The translations under genes were made by a program, and so were the position numbers. DNA of 64,000 nucleotides. Source: Methylocaldum szegediense. GTDB taxonomy: Bacteria > Pseudomonadota > Gammaproteobacteria > Methylococcales > Methylococcaceae. The stretch covers positions 372,001-436,000 of the forward strand of contig NZ_OX458333.1 of the NCBI RefSeq assembly GCF_949769195.1, in the 5' to 3' direction. Within the stretch, counting starts at the first letter, position 1. Each line of letters begins with the position of its first letter. Under the pieces are notes generated by a model that did not search any database, had not been told where the DNA came from, and saw nothing but the letters and a program-made list of their open reading frames with translations. Positions 45,342 through 54,084 of this stretch are shown here, in pieces.

Positions 45342-45480
45342 TTTGTAGGGTGGGTTAGGCCGCAAGGCCGTAACCCACCGCACGACCGCGGACCTGTCCT
45401 TAGCGGAGCCGAGGGACTATCCACCATCGATGGGTTTCGCTTCGCTCTACTACGATTCATGTTCATCCGAATGCCGAATG
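45342..45480. repeat. GTGGGTTA-type palindromic repeat between hypD and hypE
   Basis: GTAGGGTGGGTTAGGCCGCA facing AGGCCGTAACCCACCG (45342-45381), then GATGGGTTTCGCTTCGCTCTAC, the same block as at 29945-29985. Same family as 29945-30090 and 35072-35152; here it lies in a cluster whose genes otherwise overlap. Confidence 0.8.
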
Positions 45481-45490
45481 GAATAAAACC

Positions 45491-46540
45491 ATGAGCGACG
45501 ACATCCGATTGATCTGCCCCACGCCTATAGGCCAGTACGCACAGATCGTCATGGGTCACGGCGGTGGCGGGCGGATGATGCAGCAATTGCTGGAGCGCCT
45601 GGTGCGCCCGGCCTTCGCCAATCCGCACCTCGACCAGCGCCACGACAGTGCGGTCTTGGACGTGGGCGGTAAGCGCCTGGCCTTCACCACCGACGGCTAT
45701 GTGGTGAAGCCGCTGTTCTTTCCCGGAGGCGACATCGGCAAACTCGCGGTGTGCGGCACCTTGAACGATCTCGCCATGAGCGGCGCCAAACCCTTGTTCC
45801 TGAGCGCGGCGCTGGTGATCGAGGAAGGTTTCCCGGTCGACGATCTGGCGCGCGTGCTGGCCAGCATGAACGCCGCGGCGCAGGCGGCGGGAACGGCGAT
45901 CGTTACCGGCGACACCAAGGTCGTCGAGAACGGCAAGGGCGATGGACTTTACATCGCCACCAGCGGCATCGGCCTGATCGAGCATGATTTACAGATCGGT
46001 CCCGCCGGTATTCGCGAAGGGGATGCGATCCTTCTGAGCGGGGACATCGGCCGCCATGGCGTCGCCATCATCGCCGAAAGGGAAGGGTTGGGCTTCGAAA
46101 CCACCGTCGAAAGCGATTGCGCCGACCTGTCCGGGCTGGTAGGGGAGCTACTGAAGGCCGGCGTGGAACTACACTGCCTGCGCGATTTGACCCGCGGCGG
46201 ATTGGCTGCGGCGGTGTTGGAGCTAGCCACGGACTCCGGGTTCGATATGGAGCTGAATGAGGACGCGATACCGGTAACGCCGGCGGTGCGCGGTGCCTGT
46301 GAAATCCTCGGCTTCGACCCCCTCTATGTGGCCAACGAAGGCCGCATGGTGCTGTTCATGTCGGCGAGCGTCGTCGATCTGGCGCTGGACGTGCTGCACG
46401 CCCATCCTTTAGGGCGCGATGCGGCTGTCATCGGGCAGGTCGGCGCAGCGGGCGAAGGGCGAGTCGGCCTGCGTAACGCGTACGGCATCGTGCGCGTGCT
46501 CGACCTTCCGAGTGGTGAGCAACTGCCGAGGATTTGTTGA
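45491..46540 (+). CDS. hypE: Carbamoyl dehydratase HypE
   Basis: 349 residues; AIR-synthase-like fold (GHGGGGRMMQQLLERL, DSAVLDVGGKRLAFTTDGYV, LFFPGGDIGKLAVCGTLNDL, ATSGIGLIE). The C-terminal PRIC ends in the Cys that carries the thiocarbamate and then thiocyanate. Last gene of the hyp series. Confidence 0.97.
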   Translation: MSDDIRLICPTPIGQYAQIVMGHGGGGRMMQQLLERLVRPAFANPHLDQRHDSAVLDVGGKRLAFTTDGYVVKPLFFPGGDIGKLAVCGTLNDLAMSGAKPLFLSAALVIEEGFPVDDLARVLASMNAAAQAAGTAIVTGDTKVVENGKGDGLYIATSGIGLIEHDLQIGPAGIREGDAILLSGDIGRHGVAIIAEREGLGFETTVESDCADLSGLVGELLKAGVELHCLRDLTRGGLAAAVLELATDSGFDMELNEDAIPVTPAVRGACEILGFDPLYVANEGRMVLFMSASVVDLALDVLHAHPLGRDAAVIGQVGAAGEGRVGLRNAYGIVRVLDLPSGEQLPRIC

Positions 46541-46640
46541 GTGTTCGCCGGCACTCGGTAAGACGATAATATTCCCGTATTCCGCTTCGCTTCATACGGG
46601 CTACGTTTGCACCGACCTTCCTGGTGGTGACATCTCTAAC

Positions 46641-47717
46641 CTAATGCCGCAGAGCTAGCGTTGACTGCTCCACGGCATGGTAGAAGACGTCCGTGTCCTC
46701 GATGAAATAGTTGAAAAAACCCCGTTGCACCGGGATCTCGATGGGGACGATTTCGATCTCATGAAAGCCCTGCTCCTCAAGCGGGCCTTTCAGATTCGGA
46801 TTACGCAGCAGGCGGTTGACTAACTCGATGCGCGCGAGCTGTTGGGCATAGGCGCCGTTGAACCAAAGTTCCGTTTGCAGGTCCTGGAGCTCGATCAAGC
46901 TTTCCGGCAACTCGCCCACCCAGCGGTAGCGCTGCGGCCGCGGAATATAAATCACGTGGGCGGAGCTCAGTTCCGACAGAATGAATTGACGGGCGTAGGC
47001 GCCGTCAATGCGCTCCTGCGGTTTACCCTCCCGCTCGAATCCGTAGAGGCTGAGCCACAGCGCATCACGAACGCTTTCCGCCGTGATTTTCTCCGCTCGG
47101 ACCGACGGCAGATCGCCATTTTTCCGCATTTCCTGCGTGTGAGGGTCGTCCGGGCGCCGTTCCTGGCGTTCCTGCTGGATAGCGCGGTACGTTTCCCACG
47201 CGGCCTCGTTCATGTGGAGGTGTTCGGTTCCCAATCGCGGACTGAAACTATTGAAGAAAATGGCGATATCGCTGGCATTGAACGTTTTCGCGATATTCTG
47301 ATAAACCTCTTCCGAGCGCGTCGGTACCAGGATCTGAGCTGGAAACCAGAGATCGCACCACCGCTCGGGCGGCGTTCGATACCATCGGGTCAAGATACGG
47401 GTGAAGTACTCCGGAATCGCCGGCCGGAACACGCCCTCGCCGCCGTATAGATAAGCTAGCCAGGATCGGAGCATCGACGGCGGCAGTTGGCGCCAGACCG
47501 CGCTGATGGCGTCATTCGCCGAGTTCGTGAACTCCTGCTCGAGGTCGCAATCCTCCAACCAGCGCCATGTCCAATAAATCATTCCGGAAGTACAGGAGAG
47601 ATAGGTCGGCCTTATCCCTTCCTTTGCAGCAGCATGTAGGAAACCGACGCCGTGGGCGTTCGAACCGCCTATTCCACCGAGAGCGAAAGCGATGCTCCTT
47701 TGGCCGTTTGCGGTCAT
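46641..47717 (-). CDS. Patatin-like protein with a divergent nucleophile motif
   Basis: 358 residues. AAGGAG nine bases before ATG 47717 fixes the start. It opens with IAFALGGIGGSNAHGVGFLH, the glycine-rich oxyanion loop of patatins, and has a possible Asp in RIDGAYARQ for the DG[GA] motif. The expected GxSxG elbow is replaced by LSCTSGMIYW, so lipase activity is uncertain. Long Arg/Glu-rich middle, no signal peptide or membrane helix. It may be a patatin-like protein with another role. Stand-alone gene, convergent with hypE. Confidence 0.75.
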   Translation of the reverse strand: MTANGQRSIAFALGGIGGSNAHGVGFLHAAAKEGIRPTYLSCTSGMIYWTWRWLEDCDLEQEFTNSANDAISAVWRQLPPSMLRSWLAYLYGGEGVFRPAIPEYFTRILTRWYRTPPERWCDLWFPAQILVPTRSEEVYQNIAKTFNASDIAIFFNSFSPRLGTEHLHMNEAAWETYRAIQQERQERRPDDPHTQEMRKNGDLPSVRAEKITAESVRDALWLSLYGFEREGKPQERIDGAYARQFILSELSSAHVIYIPRPQRYRWVGELPESLIELQDLQTELWFNGAYAQQLARIELVNRLLRNPNLKGPLEEQGFHEIEIVPIEIPVQRGFFNYFIEDTDVFYHAVEQSTLALRH

Positions 47718-48229
47718 GGTCCGTGCTCCTTCCAGACAAGATACATCCTGCGCATCCTCTGGTTGTCCATCCGGCGCGATGACTTCGCGCGCCCGCAAAT
47801 TGCTCCAAGAGCTCATTCCGGTAGGCCGTTCGTCTTGAGCCTTTCGACGGGCCGTCCGGGATGAGCCCTAACTTCATCCAACTCTTGATTTGACAGCTCC
47901 GGCATCAAAGGATGCCGATTTTTTGTTTTCGTTGTGCCGCGGCGCTATCGGAAGACCAGGTTCGTGCGGAGAAAGCGAGTAGGATGAGCGGGGGGCCTCA
48001 CGCGGTCTTCATCAGCCTCTTGTGCGATGGACCCACGCCGCTTTGCCCATTTAACAGACTCGATACCATCGATTTTTTGAGTGAGGTGTATCGATTCAAG
48101 CAGCCATAGGCTGATAATCCCTTGCTGATAAACCCATCAGCCGACTTGTGTGTGCCCGCAAGGCAGACGTGAAAACGCTCTCCCGATCAGGCAGGATCGG
48201 TAGAAATGATTCGGGCTCGACCTTACCGC
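47718..48229. other. Intergenic region without recognised genes
   Basis: Contains part of a CTTGAGCCTTTCGACGGGC block near 47835 (a dispersed repeat). A 65-codon plus frame at 47912 lacks support. Confidence 0.4.
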
Positions 48230-49363
48230 TCAAAATTTCCCGATCCGATCGATCGCTTCAGCCAAGGTCGCGACGGTACGATCGAGGTTGTACAGCTTGT
48301 CGAGGCCGAACAAGCCGAGGCGGAAGGTCTTGAAATCGGGGCCTTCGCCGCATTGCAGCGGAACGCCGGCCGCGATCTGCAGACCGAGCTCAGCGAATTT
48401 TTTCCCGGTACTGATGGCGTCGTCCGTGGTGTAGCACACGACTACGCCGGGCGCGCCGAAACCATCGGCGGCGACCGACTTGATGCCGCGTTCGGCCAAG
48501 ATCGCGCGTACTCGGCGGCCGAGTTCGAATTGGCGCTCGCGTGCCTTAGCGAATCCGAAGGCTTCGGTTTCGCGCATAGCTTCTCGCAACGAACGCAGGG
48601 CGTCGGTTGGTAGAGTGGCGTGATAGGCGTGCCCGCCCTGTTCATACGCTTCCATGATTTGCAACCATCGCTTGAGATCGGCTGCGAAACTGGTGCTGGA
48701 AGTCGTTTCGATGCGGTCGCGCGCGGTTGGGCTCAGCATCACGAGTCCGCAACACGCCGGGGCGCTCCAGTTTTTTTGCGGCGCGGTGATCAAAATGTCC
48801 ACGCCGATGTCGCGCATGTCGACCCATGCTGCGCCCGAAGCGATGCAATCCAGCACGAATAGGCCGCCTGCCGTGTGCACTGCGTTCGCCACGGCGCGCA
48901 GATAGTCATCTGGCAGGATCATGCCGGCCGAGGTTTCGACGTGCGGCGCGAACACCAGATCCGGCTTTTCACGGCCGATAGCAGCGACGACCTCGTCGAT
49001 CGGCGCCGGCGCATAGGCGGGTTGCGGCCCGGATTCGATCGGTCGGGCAGTCATGACGACGGATTCCGACGGGATGCGGCCCATCTCGAAGATTTGCGTC
49101 CAGCGGTAGCTGAACCAGCCGTTGCGGATGACCAGACACTTCTTGCCCGTAGCGAACTGGCGCGCCACGGCCTCCATACCGAAAGTGCCGGAGCCGGGCA
49201 CAATAACGGCAGCATGGCCGTTGTATACGGTCTTTAAGGTCCGCGCAATGTCGCGCACGCTTTCCTGAAACACCTTCGACATGTGGTTGGTTGCTCGGTC
49301 GGTGTAGACCACCGAGTATTCGAGCAAGCCATCCGGATCGACGTTGGGGAGTAATCCAGGCAC
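48230..49363 (-). CDS. Class V aminotransferase (alanine/serine-glyoxylate aminotransferase type)
   Basis: 377 residues. The GTG at 49363 has GAGGAG nine bases upstream and begins directly at VPGLLPNVDPDGLLEYSVVY. PLP-binding Lys in ITAPQKNWSAPACCGLVML; other fold markers are PGSGTFGMEAVARQ, APHVETSAGM and VLDCIASGAAWVD. Catalyses transfer of an amino group, probably between glyoxylate or a related oxoacid and alanine or serine; specificity cannot be read from the sequence. In one-carbon-using bacteria such enzymes serve the serine cycle, but none of its other genes are here. Confidence 0.88.
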   Translation of the reverse strand: MPGLLPNVDPDGLLEYSVVYTDRATNHMSKVFQESVRDIARTLKTVYNGHAAVIVPGSGTFGMEAVARQFATGKKCLVIRNGWFSYRWTQIFEMGRIPSESVVMTARPIESGPQPAYAPAPIDEVVAAIGREKPDLVFAPHVETSAGMILPDDYLRAVANAVHTAGGLFVLDCIASGAAWVDMRDIGVDILITAPQKNWSAPACCGLVMLSPTARDRIETTSSTSFAADLKRWLQIMEAYEQGGHAYHATLPTDALRSLREAMRETEAFGFAKARERQFELGRRVRAILAERGIKSVAADGFGAPGVVVCYTTDDAISTGKKFAELGLQIAAGVPLQCGEGPDFKTFRLGLFGLDKLYNLDRTVATLAEAIDRIGKF

Positions 49364-49438
49364 GGGTTGATCTCCTCGTAGTTTGTTCGGGGTTGATGCA
49401 AGTAGTGAGCCGGTTATGCCGGCGCCCATGCGCCGGCG

Positions 49439-49573
49439 TTACGCAAGCCGCGATTGGCAGGGCATACCGCGTCGAAGTCCCGCCCGGCGTGGAATATTCC
49501 GGGCCAGCGGATTGTCGGAAATATGACAAACATGATACGGCGATTGTAGGGCTGCAATCTTATCGATTTTCAT
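49439..49573 (-). CDS. Possible small protein, 44 residues
   Basis: MKIDKIAALQSPYHVCHISD followed by NPLARNIPRRAGLRRGMPCQ and SRLA. A GAGGCGACGAG stretch precedes the ATG at 49573. It has two Cys, a basic C-terminal half and no family match that I know. It lies 76 bases upstream of the aminotransferase, same strand. Could be chance. Confidence 0.3.
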   Translation of the reverse strand: MKIDKIAALQSPYHVCHISDNPLARNIPRRAGLRRGMPCQSRLA

Positions 49574-49733
49574 CTCGTCGCCTCTAAGCTGGTTTTTTAG
49601 ACCTATCGACAGCGCCGCAGGACGATCGCGAAAGCCGTTCCCGAAAGCCCTTCGGTGCCGCCCACACAGCTCAGCCCTGAACCTATCGAGGACTCGGGGG
49701 ATTTTGGGCTCTACCTTCACGATATCGAATGCA

Positions 49734-51182
49734 TCAGCTTCGACGAGCGGGATCTGAGCCGGGTTGTTCGATGGCATCGGACATTGCCGGTTGCCGCATC
49801 CCGCCCGACTCTTCTTCGCTCGTCGAGATTTTCCTCGACAGACCGATCCACAACCTTTGAATTCCCCAAAGCGCGATGCCGAGGGCCAATAGAGCGAGTG
49901 CGATCACGTAGTCGCTGGCCGGGCGCCCGGACAATACCGGCAGGGCCAGAAAAGCGCAGAGTATCGCGCCTAGGACCGGCGCTGCGGTGGGTGCCCGGAA
50001 GCGCGATCGCTTGACTTCTTTCCTGCGCAGTACGAGGCAAGCGATATTGACGATCGTAAACACCCACAGCAGCAGCAGGGCAGTGGTGCCGCCCAGCTTT
50101 CTCACCCCGTCCTCGCCGACCGTGGCCACTAACGCGATGGCGATCGCCGTGGTGAATAGGATCGACACCCAGGGGGTGCGCCGAGATGGATGTACGGTGC
50201 CGAACAGCGTGGGCAGAATCCGCTCGTTGGCCATGCCGTACAGCAAACGACTGGCCATCAGCATGTTAATCAGGGCCGAATTGATGACGGCAAGCAGACC
50301 GATGCCGGCGAAGACTTGCAGCGGAAACCCCGGTGCGCCGGTTTCAATCACTTTCAAGAGCGCGTCCGATTTTGCGGCCGAAAGAGTTGCTACTGGAAGC
50401 AGCAGCGAAGCGGTGATCGCGACTAATACGTAAATCAGGGCGGCGACGGCGAGCCCGGACAGCAGCGCGCGCGGAAAAATCCGTTCCGGGGCACGGCACT
50501 CCTCGGCCATGTTTACCGCATCCTCGAAACCGACCATGGCGAAGAAGGCCAGCGAGGTGGCTCCGGCAACCGCTTGCAACAGGCTTCGGTTCGAAGTGTC
50601 GATTTCAAGCAGCCGGCTCGGTTCTCCCTGGCCATTCGCCAAGGCGTACACGCCTACGGCGATGACGATCAAAAGGCCGGAGAGCTCGACACCGGTCAGC
50701 ACCACGTTGAGCTTCACCGACTCCGCCACCCCGCGAAAGTTAATCAACCCAAGAACGACGAGAAAACCGACTGCAACCGGAAGCACAGGCCAGGCGAGGA
50801 AAGGCTGGAGGTAGGTCGCGGCGAAGGCGTGCGCTGCCGCCGAGGCGGACGTTATGCCGGAACTCATCACGGCGAAAGCGACCAAGAAAGTGAGGAACGG
50901 AATTCGAAACGCCCGCTGAGTGTACAAAGCCGCGCCGGCCGCGCGTGGGTACTTGGCGACTAATTCGAGGTAACTCAACGCGGTGAAAAGCGCGACCACG
51001 AACGCGACCAAGAAGGGCACCCAGAGCGCGCCTCCGATCCGACCGGCCACGCTGCCGACGAGTGCATAGATGCCGGTTCCGAGAATGTCGCCGAGTACAA
51101 GGAAAAACAATAGCTTGGGCCCGATCGCTCGTTTCAGCGTCGGCTCTTCGGTTCTTTGTTTTGGATCATGCATGGTGGTCAT
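49734..51182 (-). CDS. APC-superfamily amino acid permease
   Basis: 482 residues with about twelve transmembrane helices. The first helix motif LVLGDILGTGIYALVGSVAG matches the unwound helix of APC transporters; GFEDAVNMAEECRAPERIFP and RLLYGMANERILPTLFG are characteristic of the cationic/neutral amino acid group. Start overlaps the end of the VIT-family gene by four bases, so the two are one operon. C-terminal tail is hydrophilic (TSEEESGGMRQPAMSD). Substrate unknown. Confidence 0.9.
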   Translation of the reverse strand: MTTMHDPKQRTEEPTLKRAIGPKLLFFLVLGDILGTGIYALVGSVAGRIGGALWVPFLVAFVVALFTALSYLELVAKYPRAAGAALYTQRAFRIPFLTFLVAFAVMSSGITSASAAAHAFAATYLQPFLAWPVLPVAVGFLVVLGLINFRGVAESVKLNVVLTGVELSGLLIVIAVGVYALANGQGEPSRLLEIDTSNRSLLQAVAGATSLAFFAMVGFEDAVNMAEECRAPERIFPRALLSGLAVAALIYVLVAITASLLLPVATLSAAKSDALLKVIETGAPGFPLQVFAGIGLLAVINSALINMLMASRLLYGMANERILPTLFGTVHPSRRTPWVSILFTTAIAIALVATVGEDGVRKLGGTTALLLLWVFTIVNIACLVLRRKEVKRSRFRAPTAAPVLGAILCAFLALPVLSGRPASDYVIALALLALGIALWGIQRLWIGLSRKISTSEEESGGMRQPAMSDAIEQPGSDPARRS

Positions 51183-52228
51183 GAAATCAAACTTGGCGCC
51201 TCAGAGGAAAGGAGTGCACCGATGGCATAGGTGACGACGCCGGCGAGGCCTCCGATCAAGGTCATCCGCAAGCCGCCCAAGAGGGCGCTGCGCCCGGTGA
51301 AAAGGCTAAGCAGCGCACCGATCGTGAACAGACTGATGCCGGCCAGGGCGGCCGCCACCGGAACGGCTCTGTTCACGTCCAGCCCCAGCAGGAAAGGTAT
51401 GAGCGGAACGCTCGCTCCCCCTGAGAACGCCAAGAACGAGAACAGCGCGGCTCCCCAAGGCGAGCCCAGGTCGTCCGGATTTACGCCCAGCTCCTCGCGC
51501 GCCAGAAGATCCAAGGCGTGCTCCGGATCGCTCATCATCCGCCGTGTCGCCCGGCGTGCCTGTTGCAGGCTCATGCCGCGGGCCGCATAGATTACCGCGA
51601 GCTCCTCCATTTCCTGTTCCGGGAACATCGCGAACTCGGCTCGCTCGAGATCGATCTGATATTCGAACAACTCCCGCTGCGAGCGCATCGAGACGTACTC
51701 TCCGGCGGCCATGGATAAGGCGCCTGCCAGAAGACCGGCAATGCCGGCCATCACCAAGGTCTCGGTCCCGGTACTTGCACCCGCCATGCCCAAGATCAGA
51801 CTGGTGTTCGACAGCAGTCCGTCGTTGATCCCGAATACGGCCGCCCTGAGATTGCCGCCGGCGATCCCTCTATGGCGTAGCCCGACATCTTCGGCCTTGG
51901 TAGGCATCGGATGGGACGCCTCCAATCCTCGACCGGAATAGGCGGAAAGGCCGCGAATCTTCATGCTGGCAAGGACCGGACGCAGAGCCTTCGGTCCGAA
52001 CATCCGCACCAGACGGCCGATCAGCCTTGCCCTCCGCGTCGGGCGGAAACTCGGCACGGGCGAGCCTTCCATTTTCAACCGATTCTCCCACAACTGAGCT
52101 TGAGCCTCGGCCTGTTCGCCCAGCTTGCGGAACAAGCGTTGCATCCGGCGATCGGCCTCGGCGTCAGCGATGACGCGATACAACCAGGCCGACTGTTTTT
52201 CCTGAAACCAACTCTTGAAAAAGGACAT
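51179..52228 (-). CDS. VIT1/CCC1-family transporter with N-terminal ferritin-like domain
   Basis: 349 residues. The N-terminal ~130 residues are helical, with an E-rich rubrerythrin-like pattern (ADAEADRRMQRLFRKLGEQA). Then come the VIT transmembrane core (NLRAAVFGINDGLLSNTSLI, AGALSMAAGEYVSMRSQREL) and three C-terminal helices (GGASVPLIPFLLGLD). VIT proteins move Fe(II) or Mn(II) out of the cytosol. First gene of the pair with the APC permease, divergent from the methyltransferase gene. Confidence 0.9.
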   Translation of the reverse strand: MSFFKSWFQEKQSAWLYRVIADAEADRRMQRLFRKLGEQAEAQAQLWENRLKMEGSPVPSFRPTRRARLIGRLVRMFGPKALRPVLASMKIRGLSAYSGRGLEASHPMPTKAEDVGLRHRGIAGGNLRAAVFGINDGLLSNTSLILGMAGASTGTETLVMAGIAGLLAGALSMAAGEYVSMRSQRELFEYQIDLERAEFAMFPEQEMEELAVIYAARGMSLQQARRATRRMMSDPEHALDLLAREELGVNPDDLGSPWGAALFSFLAFSGGASVPLIPFLLGLDVNRAVPVAAALAGISLFTIGALLSLFTGRSALLGGLRMTLIGGLAGVVTYAIGALLSSEAPSLIS

Positions 52229-52449
52229 CGGTACAAATCATGGGAATATCGATTTTGGAAAGAGTACGATGGAGCCCGTTGTCGTTGCGCGAGCCCATGC
52301 GCATCATAACGAGTTTGCCGACGGGAAGACATCCGGGATATACCCTCGGCCACCGATCGTTCCTTGCCGACCGATTCATCATCTCGGCCGCTGCCGATCG
52401 GCGCATCGCGAAACTTGGGATTCTACAGCTTCAAAGGGAGACTAAAGCG

Positions 52450-53109
52450 ATGAGCTTTACCGCAGACCAGATTTACGCCGGCCAGGCTGTTTATACCCGG
52501 CCGATTCTGAGAATCTACGACTTCGCCGTACTCGGGCTGTCCAACCAATTGATTTGGAAATGTCCGACCGAGCGACTCCGCGAACATTACGACAAACACG
52601 TTACGGCGAATCATTTGGATGTCGGCGTCGGCACCGGTTATTTCCTGGATAAGTGCCGTTTTCCGGTACAGGCGCCGCGCGTTGCATTAATGGACCTCAA
52701 CGAAACCTCGCTCGATTTCGCTTCCCGGCGTATCGCCCGATACCAGCCCGAAATCTATGTACGCAACGTTTTGGCGCCCATCGCCATCGATGCGCCGAAA
52801 TTCGATTCGGTCGGGATCAATTACCTGCTGCACTGCCTTCCGGGGGCCATCGAATCCAAAGCAGTCGCTCTCGATCATCTTAAGGCCTTGATGAATCCCG
52901 GTGCTGTCCTGTTCGGTTCGACCCTGCTCCAGGGCGGCGTTCAACGGAGTCGATTCGCGAAGCACCTTATGGACATCTACAACAAGAAGGGAATCATGTC
53001 GAACGCGCATGACAGCCTGGACGGACTGAAGACGGCGCTGCATCAGAGATTTCGCGAGGTTTCCGTCGAGGTTGTCGGGTGTGTGGCTCTTTTTTCAGGG
53101 CGATTTTGA
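52450..53109 (+). CDS. SAM-dependent class I methyltransferase
   Basis: 219 residues; AAGGGAG before the ATG at 52450. Motif I LDVGVGTGYFLDKC, motif II VALMDLNETSLDFA, motif IV FDSVGINYLLHCLPG. N-terminal YTRPILRIYDFAVLGLSNQL is typical of a group of small, poorly known methyltransferases. Substrate unknown. Not in an operon. Confidence 0.9.
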   Translation: MSFTADQIYAGQAVYTRPILRIYDFAVLGLSNQLIWKCPTERLREHYDKHVTANHLDVGVGTGYFLDKCRFPVQAPRVALMDLNETSLDFASRRIARYQPEIYVRNVLAPIAIDAPKFDSVGINYLLHCLPGAIESKAVALDHLKALMNPGAVLFGSTLLQGGVQRSRFAKHLMDIYNKKGIMSNAHDSLDGLKTALHQRFREVSVEVVGCVALFSGRF

Positions 53110-53669
53110 GCGGCGCCGAAATTGCCGCTCCCGCTGTCGCGGGCGTTCACCCTAACCGCGGCTGTGTGGTACTAGGGCTGCTTTTCTTGCCGTTCCCGGG
53201 GGTTTTTAGAGAGCAAAGGCGAGCAAGTTTGACCGTAGTAGCGTAGTACGGAGTGGCCGAGGGCGATGGCGGGTTAGGCAGCGCTTTTGAAGGGTGATGG
53301 TGGTGAGATCGTCGAGCGACAGCCACCGCTTGCGGCGCAGTTTCACCGCTAGAGGTCTCTGTGTTCAACTGAGGAAGCAGTATCCAATGTCGCGTTGGGA
53401 AGCTCCTGGGAATTCTTCCGTTCTGAGCATTTGCACGGGTGGCGACGTTGAGGTCGCAATCCTGAGCCGGGGTTTTGGCCGTTACGACTCAGCCCGATGG
53501 ACAGCCAAGGGGTAGGGTGGTCGTTCTCTTGTCCGTGTGGATCCGCATCGGAGTTTCGCCTGGAGGTCTACGAGGAGGATTTCCAGGGCGTCCTGGCATA
53601 CCGGGTAGCGCTAGAGTCTGGGAATATGACAGATCTCTGTTTGTTGCGCTTCAAAACATTTTTCCGAAC
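53110..53669. other. Intergenic region upstream of sugE
   Basis: 560 bases with no supported gene. I looked for a guanidine riboswitch, often upstream of sugE, and saw no convincing one. Confidence 0.4.
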
Positions 53670-53981
53670 ATGGGTTGGACATATTTGCTGATTGCAGGGT
53701 TATTCGAGGTGGCTTGGGCGGTGGGATTGAAATTCACCGACGGATTCACGCGCTGGTGGCCAAGCATTTGGGTAGGCACCGCCATGATCGCCAGTCTGTT
53801 TTTCCTGTCCTTGGCGTTGAGAACGATACCGCTGGGTACCGGCTATGCCGTTTGGACGGGAATAGGTGCCGTGGGAACGGCGATTCTCGGTATCGTTCTG
53901 TTTAACGAGCCCGCCAACTTGGTTCGGGTCGTGTGCATTCTGCTCATCGTTTCGGGCATCGTAGGTTTGAAACTGTCTTAA
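53670..53981 (+). CDS. sugE: SMR-family exporter of the SugE/Gdx type
   Basis: 103 residues, four transmembrane helices, with the essential Glu13 ([20 protein letters not shown]). [20 protein letters not shown] and [13 protein letters not shown] match SugE rather than EmrE. The family works as a dual-topology dimer that exports guanidinium in exchange for protons. ATG 53670 (MGWTYLL) gives the usual length; longer frames upstream are not homologous. Confidence 0.92.
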   Translation: MGWTYLLIAGLFEVAWAVGLKFTDGFTRWWPSIWVGTAMIASLFFLSLALRTIPLGTGYAVWTGIGAVGTAILGIVLFNEPANLVRVVCILLIVSGIVGLKLS

Positions 53982-54035
53982 TGCAGGAGCCTGACCCGCC
54001 GCGCCGGGGAAAGGATGCCTCGATGCGGCGCGAAG

Positions 54036-54081
54036 CCGCGTGAGTCCAAGCTGGGCGGAGGCCGTAAATAATTTACTGGCC
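54036..54081. repeat. Structured intergenic repeat, copy 2
   Basis: CCGCGTGAGTCCAAGCTGGG is followed by the hairpin GGCCGTAAAT-aa-TTTACTGGCC (54060-54081, one bulge). It matches copy 1 at 7986-8057 in order and sequence. It lies between the ends of sugE and the transglycosylase gene, so could be a terminator here. Confidence 0.6.
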
Positions 54082-54084
54082 TGG

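Noticed and set aside
53440-53669. Guanidine riboswitch upstream of sugE
   Set aside because: Looked for ykkC class I, II and III consensus blocks; ACGAGGAGG at 53567 is not within a fitting stem. A covariance search would settle it.
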